A DNA stretch of 13,806 bases, from the NCBI GenBank assembly GCA_937958075.1, contig CALFFB010000218.1, forward strand, positions 1 through 13,806, in the 5' to 3' direction. The stretch comes from an uncultured Geobacteraceae bacterium (GTDB taxonomy: Bacteria > Desulfobacterota > Desulfuromonadia > Desulfuromonadales > Geopsychrobacteraceae). Positions 1-7,393 of this stretch are shown one piece after another (the first letter of the stretch is position 1; every line of letters starts with the position of its first letter). The notes under the pieces were generated by a model that did not search any database, was not told the DNA's origin, and worked only from the letters and a program-made list of their open reading frames with translations. The position numbers and the translations under genes are program-made.

Positions 1-3
1 GGT

Positions 4-1563
4 CTACTTTGCCCGGCTGAACCAGCCGCTCTTTTCCGCGTACAGTTCTACCCGGTTGCGCCCCTTCTTTTTGGCCGTGTACAGGGCCTTGTCGGCGGCC
101 TCGATCAGTTCGGTCTTGGTCAGCAGCTTGGCGGCACCGCCGTCATACACTGCCACTCCAAGGCTGATGGTGACCCGGTAATCGTCGCCCTGATAATGAA
201 AGCTGTGCTGCTCGATGGCGCTGCGGATCTTTTCCGCTACCTGCAGGCCGTCGTCCTGATCGGTTTCCGGCAGCACGAAGACGAACTCCTCGCCGCCGTA
301 ACGGGCGATCAGGTCATATTCGCGCAGCAGGGTGCGGTAGAGTTCGGCGGTTTCCTTGAGGACATAATCGCCCGCCTGATGTCCGTAGTTGTCGTTGAAT
401 TTCTTGAAGCTGTCGAGATCACCGAGAATCAGACAGAGGCGGTTTTTCAGGCGCCGGCTGCGGTTCATCTCCTTGTCGAGAAATTCCTGAAAGTAGCGAT
501 GGTTGTAAGCACCGGTCAAGCCGTCGAGATTGGCGATATCCTCCAGATAGCGGTTGCGCTCTTCCAGCTCCCGGGTGAGTTTTTCCAGCTGCATTTTGGC
601 CTCGACCAGCTCCCGGTTCATCTGCTCGTAACTCATATTGAGTAGACTGAGTTCGATGTTGGCCTGCTGCAGTAACTCAGGGATGGATGCCGTGCCCTCG
701 ATTTTCAGGCCGAAATACTCCGCCGCGCTCGCCACCTCCGTATTGACCTTCTGCAGGATCTGGTCGATGGCGCCGGTATCGAGCTTGAGCATTTTGCGGG
801 CGCGGTCACGAAAGGGGGTGTGGTAATCGATGGGCTTGCCCGAATACATGATGTTGGCAACCAGGGCTGCCAGATGGGCGACACGGATGTCGGTCCGGAT
901 GCCGGTGTCCTGGCCCTGATACGCGTCCGGATCATGATGGTAGGTGATGGGGATGGTCAGGCTGTCGGGGAAGTTCCAGTGCCGACAGGCCCCGCCACCG
1001 ATAGCGGCGTGGGTGGCGCCGATTTTTTCCTGCTCCAGTTCCAGCAGTCGCTGTTCACTGCCGGCTGCTTCGATGAGCAGCTCGTCATAGTCATCGGGGA
1101 AGGCAGAGGCGAAGATCAGCTTGCCCAGATTCTGCAACAGACTGATGGTAAAGACATCTTCCGTATCGCGGTCGCTGACCCTGGTCATGATCAGTTTGGC
1201 GGCGACGGCTGCTGCCAGGGACTCCTCCCAGAAGCGCGCATAGTTGAAGCCGGCGCTGTGCTTCGGGCGGGTCATGTTGAGAAAGGAGAAGGACAGCACC
1301 AGGCTGCGCACAGCGTTGGTACCGAGGATCGCTACCGCCTGCTGGATGGTGCTGACCTCGTTGGGGAAATTGTAGAACGATGAATTGACGACCTTGAGGA
1401 TTTTGGTCGACAGGGAGACATCCTGGGCGATCAGCTTGCTGATGTCGTAGATGGTGGTCTCTTCCCTGCCGGTGATGTTGATCAGGGTCGAGGCCACCGT
1501 CGACAGGGTCGGCAGTGAACCGGACTCAATGACCTTCTGTAATACCGCTTCCTGGGTCGTCAT
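4..1563 (-). CDS. HDOD-GGDEF diguanylate cyclase
   Basis: Predicted cytoplasmic signalling protein of 519 aa that makes c-di-GMP. The N-terminal part (about residues 10-210) is an HDOD domain, recognisable from its IAQDVSLSTKILKVVNSS segment. About residues 300-350 form a charged coiled coil (EAKMQLEKLTRELEERNRYL), followed by a C-terminal GGDEF domain starting at DGLTGAYNHRYF. The active site is GGEEF (residues 423-427), and an RxxD inhibitory I-site (REYD) lies five residues before it, so feedback inhibition is expected. The Asp in GHQAGD that reads guanine is kept, which argues for c-di-GMP and against the Ser-containing Hypr type that makes cGAMP. I chose the ATG at 1563 because AATGAGG sits 6 nt upstream; an in-frame ATG at 1575 has no properly spaced site. 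It begins 42 nt after the larA-like stop, so it is probably the last gene of that operon. The input signal is unknown, and I see no transmembrane segment. Confidence 0.93.
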   Translation of the reverse strand: MTTQEAVLQKVIESGSLPTLSTVASTLINITGREETTIYDISKLIAQDVSLSTKILKVVNSSFYNFPNEVSTIQQAVAILGTNAVRSLVLSFSFLNMTRPKHSAGFNYARFWEESLAAAVAAKLIMTRVSDRDTEDVFTISLLQNLGKLIFASAFPDDYDELLIEAAGSEQRLLELEQEKIGATHAAIGGGACRHWNFPDSLTIPITYHHDPDAYQGQDTGIRTDIRVAHLAALVANIMYSGKPIDYHTPFRDRARKMLKLDTGAIDQILQKVNTEVASAAEYFGLKIEGTASIPELLQQANIELSLLNMSYEQMNRELVEAKMQLEKLTRELEERNRYLEDIANLDGLTGAYNHRYFQEFLDKEMNRSRRLKNRLCLILGDLDSFKKFNDNYGHQAGDYVLKETAELYRTLLREYDLIARYGGEEFVFVLPETDQDDGLQVAEKIRSAIEQHSFHYQGDDYRVTISLGVAVYDGGAAKLLTKTELIEAADKALYTAKKKGRNRVELYAEKSGWFSRAK

Positions 1564-1605
1564 GTGGAACCTCATTTCCAGTGTGGTGGCGCCGTTCCCT
1601 GATGC

Positions 1606-2886
1606 TTAAAGGTTTTTTATCACCGGCAGAATGCTGCCGCCGTCAGGTATAATCAGGCTGCTGCCGGCAAATCGGCCTTGTGTGACTCCGGCCAGCCGCA
1701 GGGCCAGATCAAGATCAGCGGCCTTTTCCATCCCCATGGTGGCGGTCTGCTCGGCGGTCAGTTCACTGATCAGCAGGATGCGGAAGCGCCGCGCCCGTGC
1801 CAGAACCGCGTGGGCGGTCTGGCCGTTGATCTGGTAGTCGGCACGCAGGGCGGATTCAAACTCATCCAGATCCTGATAGCGGAACCAGTCGAAAAAGGTG
1901 GGATAACCGAAACCGTCCGGGCAGGCGGCGAGAAAGATCAGGGTGCCGCCATCCTTGACCGCGCGACAACCGTAATCGAGGGCTTTTTGCGCCTGGATCA
2001 GATTGATGTCCTTGGGTTCTCCGCCGCAGGAGATTACGGCCAGGTCAACCTTGTGGTCAAGGGGTACGGCGAACAGCTCACGAACCTGGGAGCAGGCAGC
2101 CAGGTGGGCCTGTTCCAGATCGCCGCAGAACACACCACATATGGATTTGTCGGGAGCCAGAACCGTATTCAGCAGAAAATCAGGCTTGACCAGGCGCGCC
2201 GCCTGCAGCAGGTTGGTGTGTACCGGATTGCCGTCAAGGACGCCGACGGTGGCGTGCGGATGCTTGCCGCCGATCTCCGGCGGATTGAACACGGCAAAGT
2301 GGGTGGCCATGCAGGTGGCGCGGCTGGCGACGCCGGGAATCAGACCCTTGCGACCGCCGCCGAAACCGGCGAAATAGTGAAAGCCGGCGGTTCCGGTGAC
2401 GATCAGCCGGTCTGCTTCTGCCACCCGGCGATTGACCTGCACCGGGATTCCCCCGTCGGTGACCCCCAGATCCAGCAGATTCTCCTGGTCGTCGCAGTCA
2501 TGGTCATAGACGGCAATGCGGCCATACAGGGCCCCAAGAATTTTTTGGTGTTCTTCCGGGGTTTGCCGGCGATGAATGCCCAGGGCGATGACAATGCTGA
2601 TGTTCTCGTCGGCAATGCCGCAGCGGTTGAGCTCGTCCACCAGCAGGGGGAGATAGACCTCGCTGGCGCTGTAGCGGGTGATGTCGGAGGTGACGATAAC
2701 CACCGATTCGCCGGGCCGGACGATGTTGTCCAGAGGCGGCGTGCCGACAGGTTCCCGCAGCGCCCGGAGGATCAGCTCGCACGGCGTGCTGGCGGGTGCG
2801 GGGGGATCGACCTGCAGGACCTGCGCGCCATCAAGGGCACAGGTGACACGGGTGGCGCCGTATTTCAAGGTTGTCGTCATCACCAC
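1606..2886 (-). CDS. larA: LarA-family nickel-dependent racemase
   Basis: A 426-aa protein of the LarA (DUF2088) family, whose founder racemises lactate using a nickel-pincer nucleotide cofactor tethered to a lysine. The cofactor residues are all visible: His105 in GIHRRQ, His170 in GFHYFAGF, Lys180 in GGRKG and His196 in MATHFAVF. They match His108, His174, Lys184 and His200 of Lactiplantibacillus LarA almost position for position, and the length is also the family's usual one. Family members act on several 2-hydroxyacids (lactate, malate, phenyllactate and others), so the substrate here is open. The cofactor-making genes larB, larC and larE are not in the window and must lie elsewhere if the enzyme is active. 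AAAGG lies 7 nt before a GTG at 2886, which directly follows the TAA of the upstream SDR gene (2887-2889). This suggests translational coupling. The ATG at 2880 is the alternative start, with 13-nt spacing. Confidence 0.9.
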   Translation of the reverse strand: MVMTTTLKYGATRVTCALDGAQVLQVDPPAPASTPCELILRALREPVGTPPLDNIVRPGESVVIVTSDITRYSASEVYLPLLVDELNRCGIADENISIVIALGIHRRQTPEEHQKILGALYGRIAVYDHDCDDQENLLDLGVTDGGIPVQVNRRVAEADRLIVTGTAGFHYFAGFGGGRKGLIPGVASRATCMATHFAVFNPPEIGGKHPHATVGVLDGNPVHTNLLQAARLVKPDFLLNTVLAPDKSICGVFCGDLEQAHLAACSQVRELFAVPLDHKVDLAVISCGGEPKDINLIQAQKALDYGCRAVKDGGTLIFLAACPDGFGYPTFFDWFRYQDLDEFESALRADYQINGQTAHAVLARARRFRILLISELTAEQTATMGMEKAADLDLALRLAGVTQGRFAGSSLIIPDGGSILPVIKNL

Positions 2887-3672
2887 TTAATAGCCTTTGA
2901 CCATGCCGCCATCGACGAGGATGGTGCTGCCGGTGGTGTAGGAGCAGACCGGCGAAGCCAGAAAGGTCACCACCCGGGCGAACTCCTCCGGTCTGCCGTA
3001 GCGCCCGAGGGGGATCAGTTTGTGGTTGTCCCGGGTGATGGCGTCGATGGAGGCGCCGGTTTTTTCCGCTTTGAGCTGATCCAGGTACAGGGTTCTGTCC
3101 GTTGCCACCCGCCCCGGGGCCACCGTATGCACCAGGATATTGTCAGCAGCCAGCTCGTTGGCGAGGCTCTTGCCGAGGCCGAGCATGCCCATGCGGAAGG
3201 CGTTGGACAACAGCAGGCCGGGGATGGGCTGCTTGATGGACGAGGAGGTGATGTTGATGATGCGCCCCCCTTTCTGCCGCAGATCGGGCAGTACTTCGCG
3301 GATGGTGCGGATATAGGCGAGCAGGGTCAGTTCAAAACCCGCCTGCCAGGCGGCATCGTCGAGCTGATCGAAATCCCCCCCTTGCGGACCGCCGGAGTTG
3401 TTGACGAGGATGGTGATGGGGCCCAGCTGTTCGCGGGTCGTTGCCACCAGCCGTTTGATGTCCTCCGTTCTGGTCATGTCCGCCGCGCACGAGACGACCT
3501 TCGCCCCGGACTGCGCCGCGATCTCTGTCCTGGCGGTTTCCAGCGCCCGGGCGTCGCGTCCGGTGATCATGACCCGGCAGCCTTCTGCCGCGAGCTGGGC
3601 TGCCGTAGCCTTGCCGAGGCCCTTGCTTGATGCCATGACCAGGGCGACTTCTCCCTTGAGTTGCAGATCCAT
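2887..3672 (-). CDS. Atypical short-chain dehydrogenase (SDR)-like protein
   Basis: A 261-aa Rossmann-fold SDR-like protein. The open frame extends far upstream, but ATG 3672 has AGGAGG exactly 6 nt before it and begins just before the first beta strand. The nucleotide-binding turn reads ASSKGLG (residues 14-20) instead of TGxxxGxG, and NNSGGP (91-96) replaces NNAG. The catalytic serine region is present (NITSSS, 140-145). Thirteen residues later, where Tyr should stand, is Ser156, and Arg160 takes the place of Lys (SNAFR instead of YxxxK). This matches a known SDR subgroup annotated as beta-ketoacyl-reductase-like without the canonical tetrad. It may therefore be a true oxidoreductase with altered chemistry or a non-catalytic binding protein. 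It is first in a probable operon with the LarA-like racemase, which hints at a 2-hydroxyacid or 2-ketoacid role (inference). The substrate is not known. Confidence 0.9.
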   Translation of the reverse strand: MDLQLKGEVALVMASSKGLGKATAAQLAAEGCRVMITGRDARALETARTEIAAQSGAKVVSCAADMTRTEDIKRLVATTREQLGPITILVNNSGGPQGGDFDQLDDAAWQAGFELTLLAYIRTIREVLPDLRQKGGRIINITSSSIKQPIPGLLLSNAFRMGMLGLGKSLANELAADNILVHTVAPGRVATDRTLYLDQLKAEKTGASIDAITRDNHKLIPLGRYGRPEEFARVVTFLASPVCSYTTGSTILVDGGMVKGY

Positions 3673-3703
3673 AGTGTTCCTCCTGTTGCGCGGGTTGCTC
3701 CCA

Positions 3704-3733
3704 ACCATACTGTATCTGTTCGCTGTGAGACAA
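3704..3733 (-). promoter_or_regulatory. Possible sigma70 promoter of the SDR-larA operon
   Basis: Read on the minus strand, TTGTCT (3733-3728) and TATGGT (3709-3704) are separated by 18 nt and lie about 30-60 nt upstream of the SDR start codon. Both hexamers are weak matches, so the call rests mainly on position. Confidence 0.3.
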
Positions 3734-3754
3734 GGTTTCATGTCATAGATACGC

Positions 3755-3782
3755 TTGCAGGGGTTGCTGGCGCTGTGATAAT
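3755..3782 (+). promoter_or_regulatory. Sigma70-type promoter of ilvE
   Basis: TTGCAG (3755-3760), a 16-nt spacer and GATAAT (3777-3782), with an extended -10 TG at 3774-3775. It would start a transcript near 3789 with a leader of about 55 nt before the ilvE ATG. It is the best promoter match in the 171-bp spacer between the divergent SDR and ilvE genes. I see no leader peptide or attenuator in the leader. Confidence 0.55.
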
Positions 3783-3843
3783 AAGAACAGCACCTGTCAC
3801 TGTCGGGGCCCTGGGCCGTCACTTGCGTAAAAAGGATATCCTT

Positions 3844-4908
3844 ATGGAACTGCAGATCCTGCCACTGGAACCATTGAAGCCGCGTGTCGCCGATGAGGGC
3901 GCGCTGGTGTTCGGTAAGCAGTTTACCGATCGCATGTTCGTCATGGAATATGACACGGGCAAGGGGTGGCACTCGGCCCGCATTCAGCCCTACGCCCCCT
4001 TTACCCTTGACCCGGCGGCCATGGTCTTTCATTACGCCCAGGAGATCTTCGAGGGGCTCAAGGCGTTCAGGCGCCCCGACGGCAACATTGCCCTGTTTCG
4101 CCCGGCGGACAATGTCGAGCGCTTCAACCGCAGTGCCGAGCGCATGTGCATGCCGCAGGTCGACGCCGACTTCTTTTTGCAGGCCCTGCTCGAACTGGTC
4201 CGCCTGGAGGCGGACTGGGTGCCGCACAATGAGGGAACCAGCCTCTACATCCGCCCGACCATGATCGCCACCGAGCCGATGCTCGGGGTGCGGCCGTCCA
4301 ATCAGTATCTGTGCTACATCATCTTAAGTCCGGTGGGTGCCTATTACAAAGGGGGAATCGCCCCGGTCAAGATCTGGATTTCCGATTATTTTGTCCGTGC
4401 TACCGAAGGGGGCACCGGCGAAGCCAAAACCGGGGGCAATTACGCGGCCAGCCTCTATGCCGCCAAGCAGGCCGCCGAAAACGGTTATGATCAGGTGCTG
4501 TGGCTGGACGCCAAGCACAAGCGCTTTGTTGAAGAGGTCGGCAGCATGAACATGCTGTTTCTGTATGACGGCAAGATTGTCACCTCACCCCTGAAGGGGA
4601 CGGTTCTTGACGGCATTACCCGACGTTCGGTTCTGTCTCTGGTCAGGGAGCTGGGCTACACGGTTGAGGAGCGGGCCTTGAGTGTCGACGAGGTGATGGA
4701 GGGCGCCGCCAGCGGACGGCTGCGTGAAGCTTTCGGTACCGGCACGGCGGTGGTGATCTCGCCGGTGGGGTCCTTCTGCTACAAGGATCAGTGTGTGCAG
4801 GTGGGCGACGGCAAGCCGGGCCGTTTGACCATGGACCTGTACAATAAGCTTACCGCTATCCAGTACGGTCGACAGGAAGACTCCCACCAGTGGGTTACCC
4901 TCCTTTGA
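3844..4908 (+). CDS. ilvE: Branched-chain-amino-acid aminotransferase
   Basis: A 354-aa class IV PLP-dependent aminotransferase that interconverts Val, Leu and Ile with their 2-oxoacids using glutamate/2-oxoglutarate. The PLP-binding lysine is Lys195 in GEAKTGGNYAAS, the motif of the eukaryote-like BCAT branch (about 350 aa, versus about 309 in E. coli IlvE). Other hallmarks are FEGLKAFRRPDG, LYIRPTMIATEP, EEVGSMNMLF (phosphate/cofactor side) and the C-terminal FGTGTAVVISPVG with TMDLYNKLTAIQYG. ATG 3844 is chosen because AAGGA sits 7 nt upstream and the N-terminal MELQILPLEP is typical; the frame continues upstream only as non-homologous sequence. The ribosome site lies inside a 12-bp perfect palindrome, AAGGATATCCTT (3832-3843). 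The gene stands alone on the plus strand, divergent from the SDR operon and convergent with the cytochrome operon. Confidence 0.96.
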   Translation: MELQILPLEPLKPRVADEGALVFGKQFTDRMFVMEYDTGKGWHSARIQPYAPFTLDPAAMVFHYAQEIFEGLKAFRRPDGNIALFRPADNVERFNRSAERMCMPQVDADFFLQALLELVRLEADWVPHNEGTSLYIRPTMIATEPMLGVRPSNQYLCYIILSPVGAYYKGGIAPVKIWISDYFVRATEGGTGEAKTGGNYAASLYAAKQAAENGYDQVLWLDAKHKRFVEEVGSMNMLFLYDGKIVTSPLKGTVLDGITRRSVLSLVRELGYTVEERALSVDEVMEGAASGRLREAFGTGTAVVISPVGSFCYKDQCVQVGDGKPGRLTMDLYNKLTAIQYGRQEDSHQWVTLL

Positions 4909-4983
4909 CCGGACGGTGAAAACCGATCTGTTGTACCGAATCTGCTAAGAAAACCTGATTTCCCTCTGCTTGATCCTCATTCC

Positions 4984-5013
4984 GGCCCGGTGCACCGCAA
5001 GGCGCATCGGGCC
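4984..5013 (+). terminator. Stable hairpin between convergent genes (candidate terminator)
   Basis: The arms GGCCCG (4984-4989) and CGGGCC (5008-5013) continue inward, through one G-T wobble and one A-C mismatch, to GCACC/GGCGC. The result is a 13-step stem closed by GCAA. GCAA is a GNRA tetraloop only in plus-strand RNA, which points to the ilvE transcript. No U-tract follows on either strand, so it may act as a Rho-independent-like stop, a 3' mRNA stabiliser, or both. It is the only strong structure in the 156-bp gap between ilvE and the opposing cytochrome operon. A small CGGT-GAAA-ACCG hairpin lies at 4914-4925. Confidence 0.5.
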
Positions 5014-5064
5014 CTGTCGTCTGATCGCGACGCGCCGGAGCTGTTGCCGCGGCTGACGTCTGTC

Positions 5065-5565
5065 TCACAGGTTTTTCGGCATGCTGCTGTAGCCATGGAA
5101 GGTGACCTGGTTGTAAAGGCGCAACTGGCACTGATCCAATCCATAAAGAAACAGGCCACTGAGCAGAACCGGCAGAAAATAGCCACCGATGCTGCCGGTA
5201 AAGGCATAAAAGAAATAAAAGGCACTGCGGTAGCCCAGATGGTTCCAGGTGCGTGTCGGCCTGGTCCGCTGGACCAGCGCCCCGATACCGAGGACCAGCG
5301 AGGAGCCGAAATAGATGGCCAGGGCCAGGCTCACCAGGTAAGCCGGTGGCGGGGCGCCGAGGAGTTGCCGCAAGGGTTCTGATGCCAGGGTGAAGAGGTT
5401 CAGGTCGCGCACGTTGTAGGCGCAGATACTGACCACCAGAAAGAGGCACAGTTCCCAGAGGTTGTGACGGGAGAGGTGATGTCCTTTCTCCCGTTGTTCC
5501 CGGATCTTCCGCAGTCGGTTTTCATGAGAGATGCTGTCTGTTTCAGGTCGATATGTCGTTTTCAT
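5065..5565 (-). CDS. Membrane protein of the bc-cytochrome operon
   Basis: A 166-aa protein with a charged N-terminal tail (about residues 1-33, many Arg/Lys/Glu) and roughly three hydrophobic segments: NLWELCLFLVVSICAY, YLVSLALAIYFGSSLVLGIGAL and FYFFYAFTGSIGGYFLPVLLSGLFLYG. I do not recognise a named family. ATG 5565 is preferred because GGAGG lies 5 nt before it; an upstream in-frame ATG at 5646 would overlap the cytochrome b gene and has no site. It follows the cytochrome b stop by 31 nt and is the last gene of the operon. Position alone suggests an accessory or assembly subunit of the b/c cytochrome complex. A small membrane protein in the same place is, from memory, also found in Geobacter cbcBA operons. 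It has few Cys and no haem motif. Confidence 0.8.
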   Translation of the reverse strand: MKTTYRPETDSISHENRLRKIREQREKGHHLSRHNLWELCLFLVVSICAYNVRDLNLFTLASEPLRQLLGAPPPAYLVSLALAIYFGSSLVLGIGALVQRTRPTRTWNHLGYRSAFYFFYAFTGSIGGYFLPVLLSGLFLYGLDQCQLRLYNQVTFHGYSSMPKNL

Positions 5566-5596
5566 GGCAGCCTCCACCAGGGTGTTTGGCAGGCCT

Positions 5597-6268
5597 TCAG
5601 TGTAGTGCAACCCTGCCTTCATCTTCTTCAGCAACGTCAATTTCATCTTCCCAGCCGGTCCACATGGTTTTGATATGCTCCATCGGCGTACGACCGAGGG
5701 TGGTCAGGTAGACGTGTGTCGGCAGAAAGGCAATCAGACAGCAGGCCAGCAGAAAATGCACGCTCATGAGGATCTTCAGTCCGCCCATCATCACAATCAC
5801 GCCGCGCAGGGGCTCGACATTGGTCAGGAAAATGCCGGTCAGGCTGACCAGGGGCATCAGCACGAACATGATGGCCAGGTAGGCTGACTTCTGCATCGGG
5901 TTGAACTTGTTTTTGGGGGTCGGGTGGTGCGGGTTCTCCCAGCCGAGAAAATAGGTCAGGAAATAGAACTTCGCCTGGCGCAGCAACCCGGTTTTCAGAT
6001 CTTCGGCCTTGGGAACATAGATGTTGGCCATGGACCGGGCGATGAACACGTAGTAGAAAAACCACAGGGTAAAGGACAGGGCGACGACGAATCCGGCCGT
6101 GTTGTGGAGATAGATGGCGGATTTGTAGCTGCCGAGCAGGGTGATGTACTCCGGAAAACGGATCTGGGCTCCGGAGACGGCCAGGGTGACGATGCCCAGA
6201 GCATTGAGCCAGTGCCAGATACGGACCGGTATCGGTTGCAGATAGACTTTTTTGGTGTGTTCAGCCAT
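5597..6268 (-). CDS. cbcB: Cytochrome b561-type quinol/haem b membrane subunit (CbcB-like)
   Basis: A 223-aa integral membrane protein of the bacterial cytochrome b561 / Ni,Fe-hydrogenase b-type subunit fold (PF01292 type). It carries electrons between the quinone pool and a periplasmic c-type cytochrome through two b haems. Visible haem-ligand candidates are His19 (RIWHWLNALG, first helix), His55 (YLHNTAGF, second helix), and His171 and His185, spaced 14 apart in the last helix (SVHFLLACCLIAFLPTHV). The hydrophobic segments predict four helices plus a cytoplasmic loop (residues about 86-125) with HHPTPKNKFNP. ATG 6268 has AGGGG 7 nt upstream. Only 11 nt separate it from the heptaheme cytochrome stop, so the two are co-translated. 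The pairing with a seven-haem partner is what suggests CbcB. Family membership is firm, but the symbol is an inference from context and could instead be another b/c quinol-oxidising module. Confidence 0.88.
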   Translation of the reverse strand: MAEHTKKVYLQPIPVRIWHWLNALGIVTLAVSGAQIRFPEYITLLGSYKSAIYLHNTAGFVVALSFTLWFFYYVFIARSMANIYVPKAEDLKTGLLRQAKFYFLTYFLGWENPHHPTPKNKFNPMQKSAYLAIMFVLMPLVSLTGIFLTNVEPLRGVIVMMGGLKILMSVHFLLACCLIAFLPTHVYLTTLGRTPMEHIKTMWTGWEDEIDVAEEDEGRVALH

Positions 6269-6279
6269 GACGAATCCCC

Positions 6280-7323
6280 TTAATGTTGGCGGTTTTTGCG
6301 GGTCAGGAAGCGGAGCAGGCCGTGGCCCACAGGCATGACCAGCCCACCGCTGATAATCAGCAGTCCGATGATGTTCATGGACGCGCTTCTCGTTGTTCCG
6401 ATCATGTAGAAGTCGGGCGTTCCGTAGACGGCGTCCAGGACGGCGCCCTGTTCAACAGCAACCCGCCGGTAGCCGCCGTCCTGCTTGGGAATCGCCAGAA
6501 AACTGGTCTGCAGGCTTTGCGGTCCGGAGACATGACAGAAGGTGCAGTCGTAGCGGTTGTCCAGGGTCGACAGCTGGTGCGAGACATCACTTGGTACCAG
6601 GGTTCCTTCCAGACGCAGCTCCTTGTATTCCGGATTCAGGTTGAAGTGGCGCAGCTCTTTGATGGAGATGAAGTCATCGCCGCTGGTATCAATCAGGCTC
6701 AGGATATCCCGGCCATCACTGACCTCCTTCAGTGTCTGGTAGTCGGGCAGTTCGTAACGGCTGAAGATCCGGTCATTTTCCTTGGCCACAATATTGAGCA
6801 CGATTTCGTAGCGCTGCGAACCGGTATGGCAGGTAATGCAGGGCAGTTTCGCAATATGCAGATCGGCCTGGGGAAGCCACTCCTTGTGGATTTCGACCAT
6901 CATCTGTGACTCATGGCACTGAACGCACTTGGTGTTCATGTCGTAACCGGCCATCTCTTTCATCCCCCGCGCCTCGTGGGGGTTGTGGCAGTCACCGCAG
7001 CTGGCGTAGGCGGCATGGGTGGTCATCTGGTATTCGTGTCCCAGGCTGTCGTGACAGTCGAGACAGGTGGCCCTGCTGGTTTTGGTGCTGCCCCCCGGAT
7101 GGTCGTCGCCAATGGCGTCATGGCAGACGACGCAGCCGAGGATGGCGTGGGCGGTGGTGTCGAAGGTTCTCGGCTCGATGACCAGCGATCCGCTGACCAT
7201 GTCAGCGTCACCATGACACATGAGACAGTCTTCAGATTCCATGGCCATCAGCGGGCAGGGCGCCAGCAGCAATGCCCAGAGAAAAGCCACAAGCAACACT
7301 TTGTCAGGATAGCTACGGTTCAT
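6280..7323 (-). CDS. cbcA: Membrane-anchored heptaheme c-type cytochrome (CbcA-like)
   Basis: A 347-aa protein with seven CxxCH haem c sites: CLMCH (33-37), CVVCH (64-68), CLDCH (87-91), CGDCH (109-113), CVQCH (133-137), CITCH (162-166) and CTFCH (260-264). An N-terminal signal/anchor (VLLVAFLWALLLAPCPLMA) exports it to the periplasm. A hydrophobic C-terminal segment (about 317-336, MNIIGLLIISGGLVMPVGHGLL) followed by RKNRQH anchors it with a cytoplasmic tail. Between haems 6 and 7 is an approximately 95-residue insertion. It holds an EF-hand-like loop at 212-223 (DTSGDDFISIKE) with D1, S3, D5, S9 and E12 in the right places. ATG 7323 has AAGGGA 5 nt upstream. It likely accepts electrons from the adjacent cytochrome b and passes them to soluble periplasmic cytochromes. 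Geobacter CbcA is also a seven-haem protein next to a cytochrome b. The symbol is tentative. Confidence 0.9.
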   Translation of the reverse strand: MNRSYPDKVLLVAFLWALLLAPCPLMAMESEDCLMCHGDADMVSGSLVIEPRTFDTTAHAILGCVVCHDAIGDDHPGGSTKTSRATCLDCHDSLGHEYQMTTHAAYASCGDCHNPHEARGMKEMAGYDMNTKCVQCHESQMMVEIHKEWLPQADLHIAKLPCITCHTGSQRYEIVLNIVAKENDRIFSRYELPDYQTLKEVSDGRDILSLIDTSGDDFISIKELRHFNLNPEYKELRLEGTLVPSDVSHQLSTLDNRYDCTFCHVSGPQSLQTSFLAIPKQDGGYRRVAVEQGAVLDAVYGTPDFYMIGTTRSASMNIIGLLIISGGLVMPVGHGLLRFLTRKNRQH

Positions 7324-7393
7324 GTTATTCCCTTCCTGCCCGGATCTTGAGTCGAGCCAAGCCGTACCGGTGTGAACAGTGATCGGTTCGTTG

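Noticed and set aside
1678..3630. Long open frame (650 codons) on the plus strand
   Set aside because: It lies antisense to the larA-like and SDR genes, which have clear family motifs and ribosome sites. Its translation is low-complexity Gly/Asp/Val-rich, typical of the mirror frame of GC-rich genes.
3661..3843. N-terminal extension of ilvE to an upstream start
   Set aside because: The added residues are not aminotransferase-like, they cross the promoter region, and the start at 3844 has a well-spaced ribosome site.
3673..4227. N-terminal extension of the SDR gene into ilvE
   Set aside because: The extension is antisense to ilvE, and ATG 3672 has AGGAGG 6 nt upstream with the Rossmann strand starting right after it.
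6916..6931. Sigma54-like TGGCAC inside the heptaheme cytochrome gene, plus strand
   Set aside because: The -12 half lacks TTGC at the required spacing, and there is no plus-strand gene downstream.
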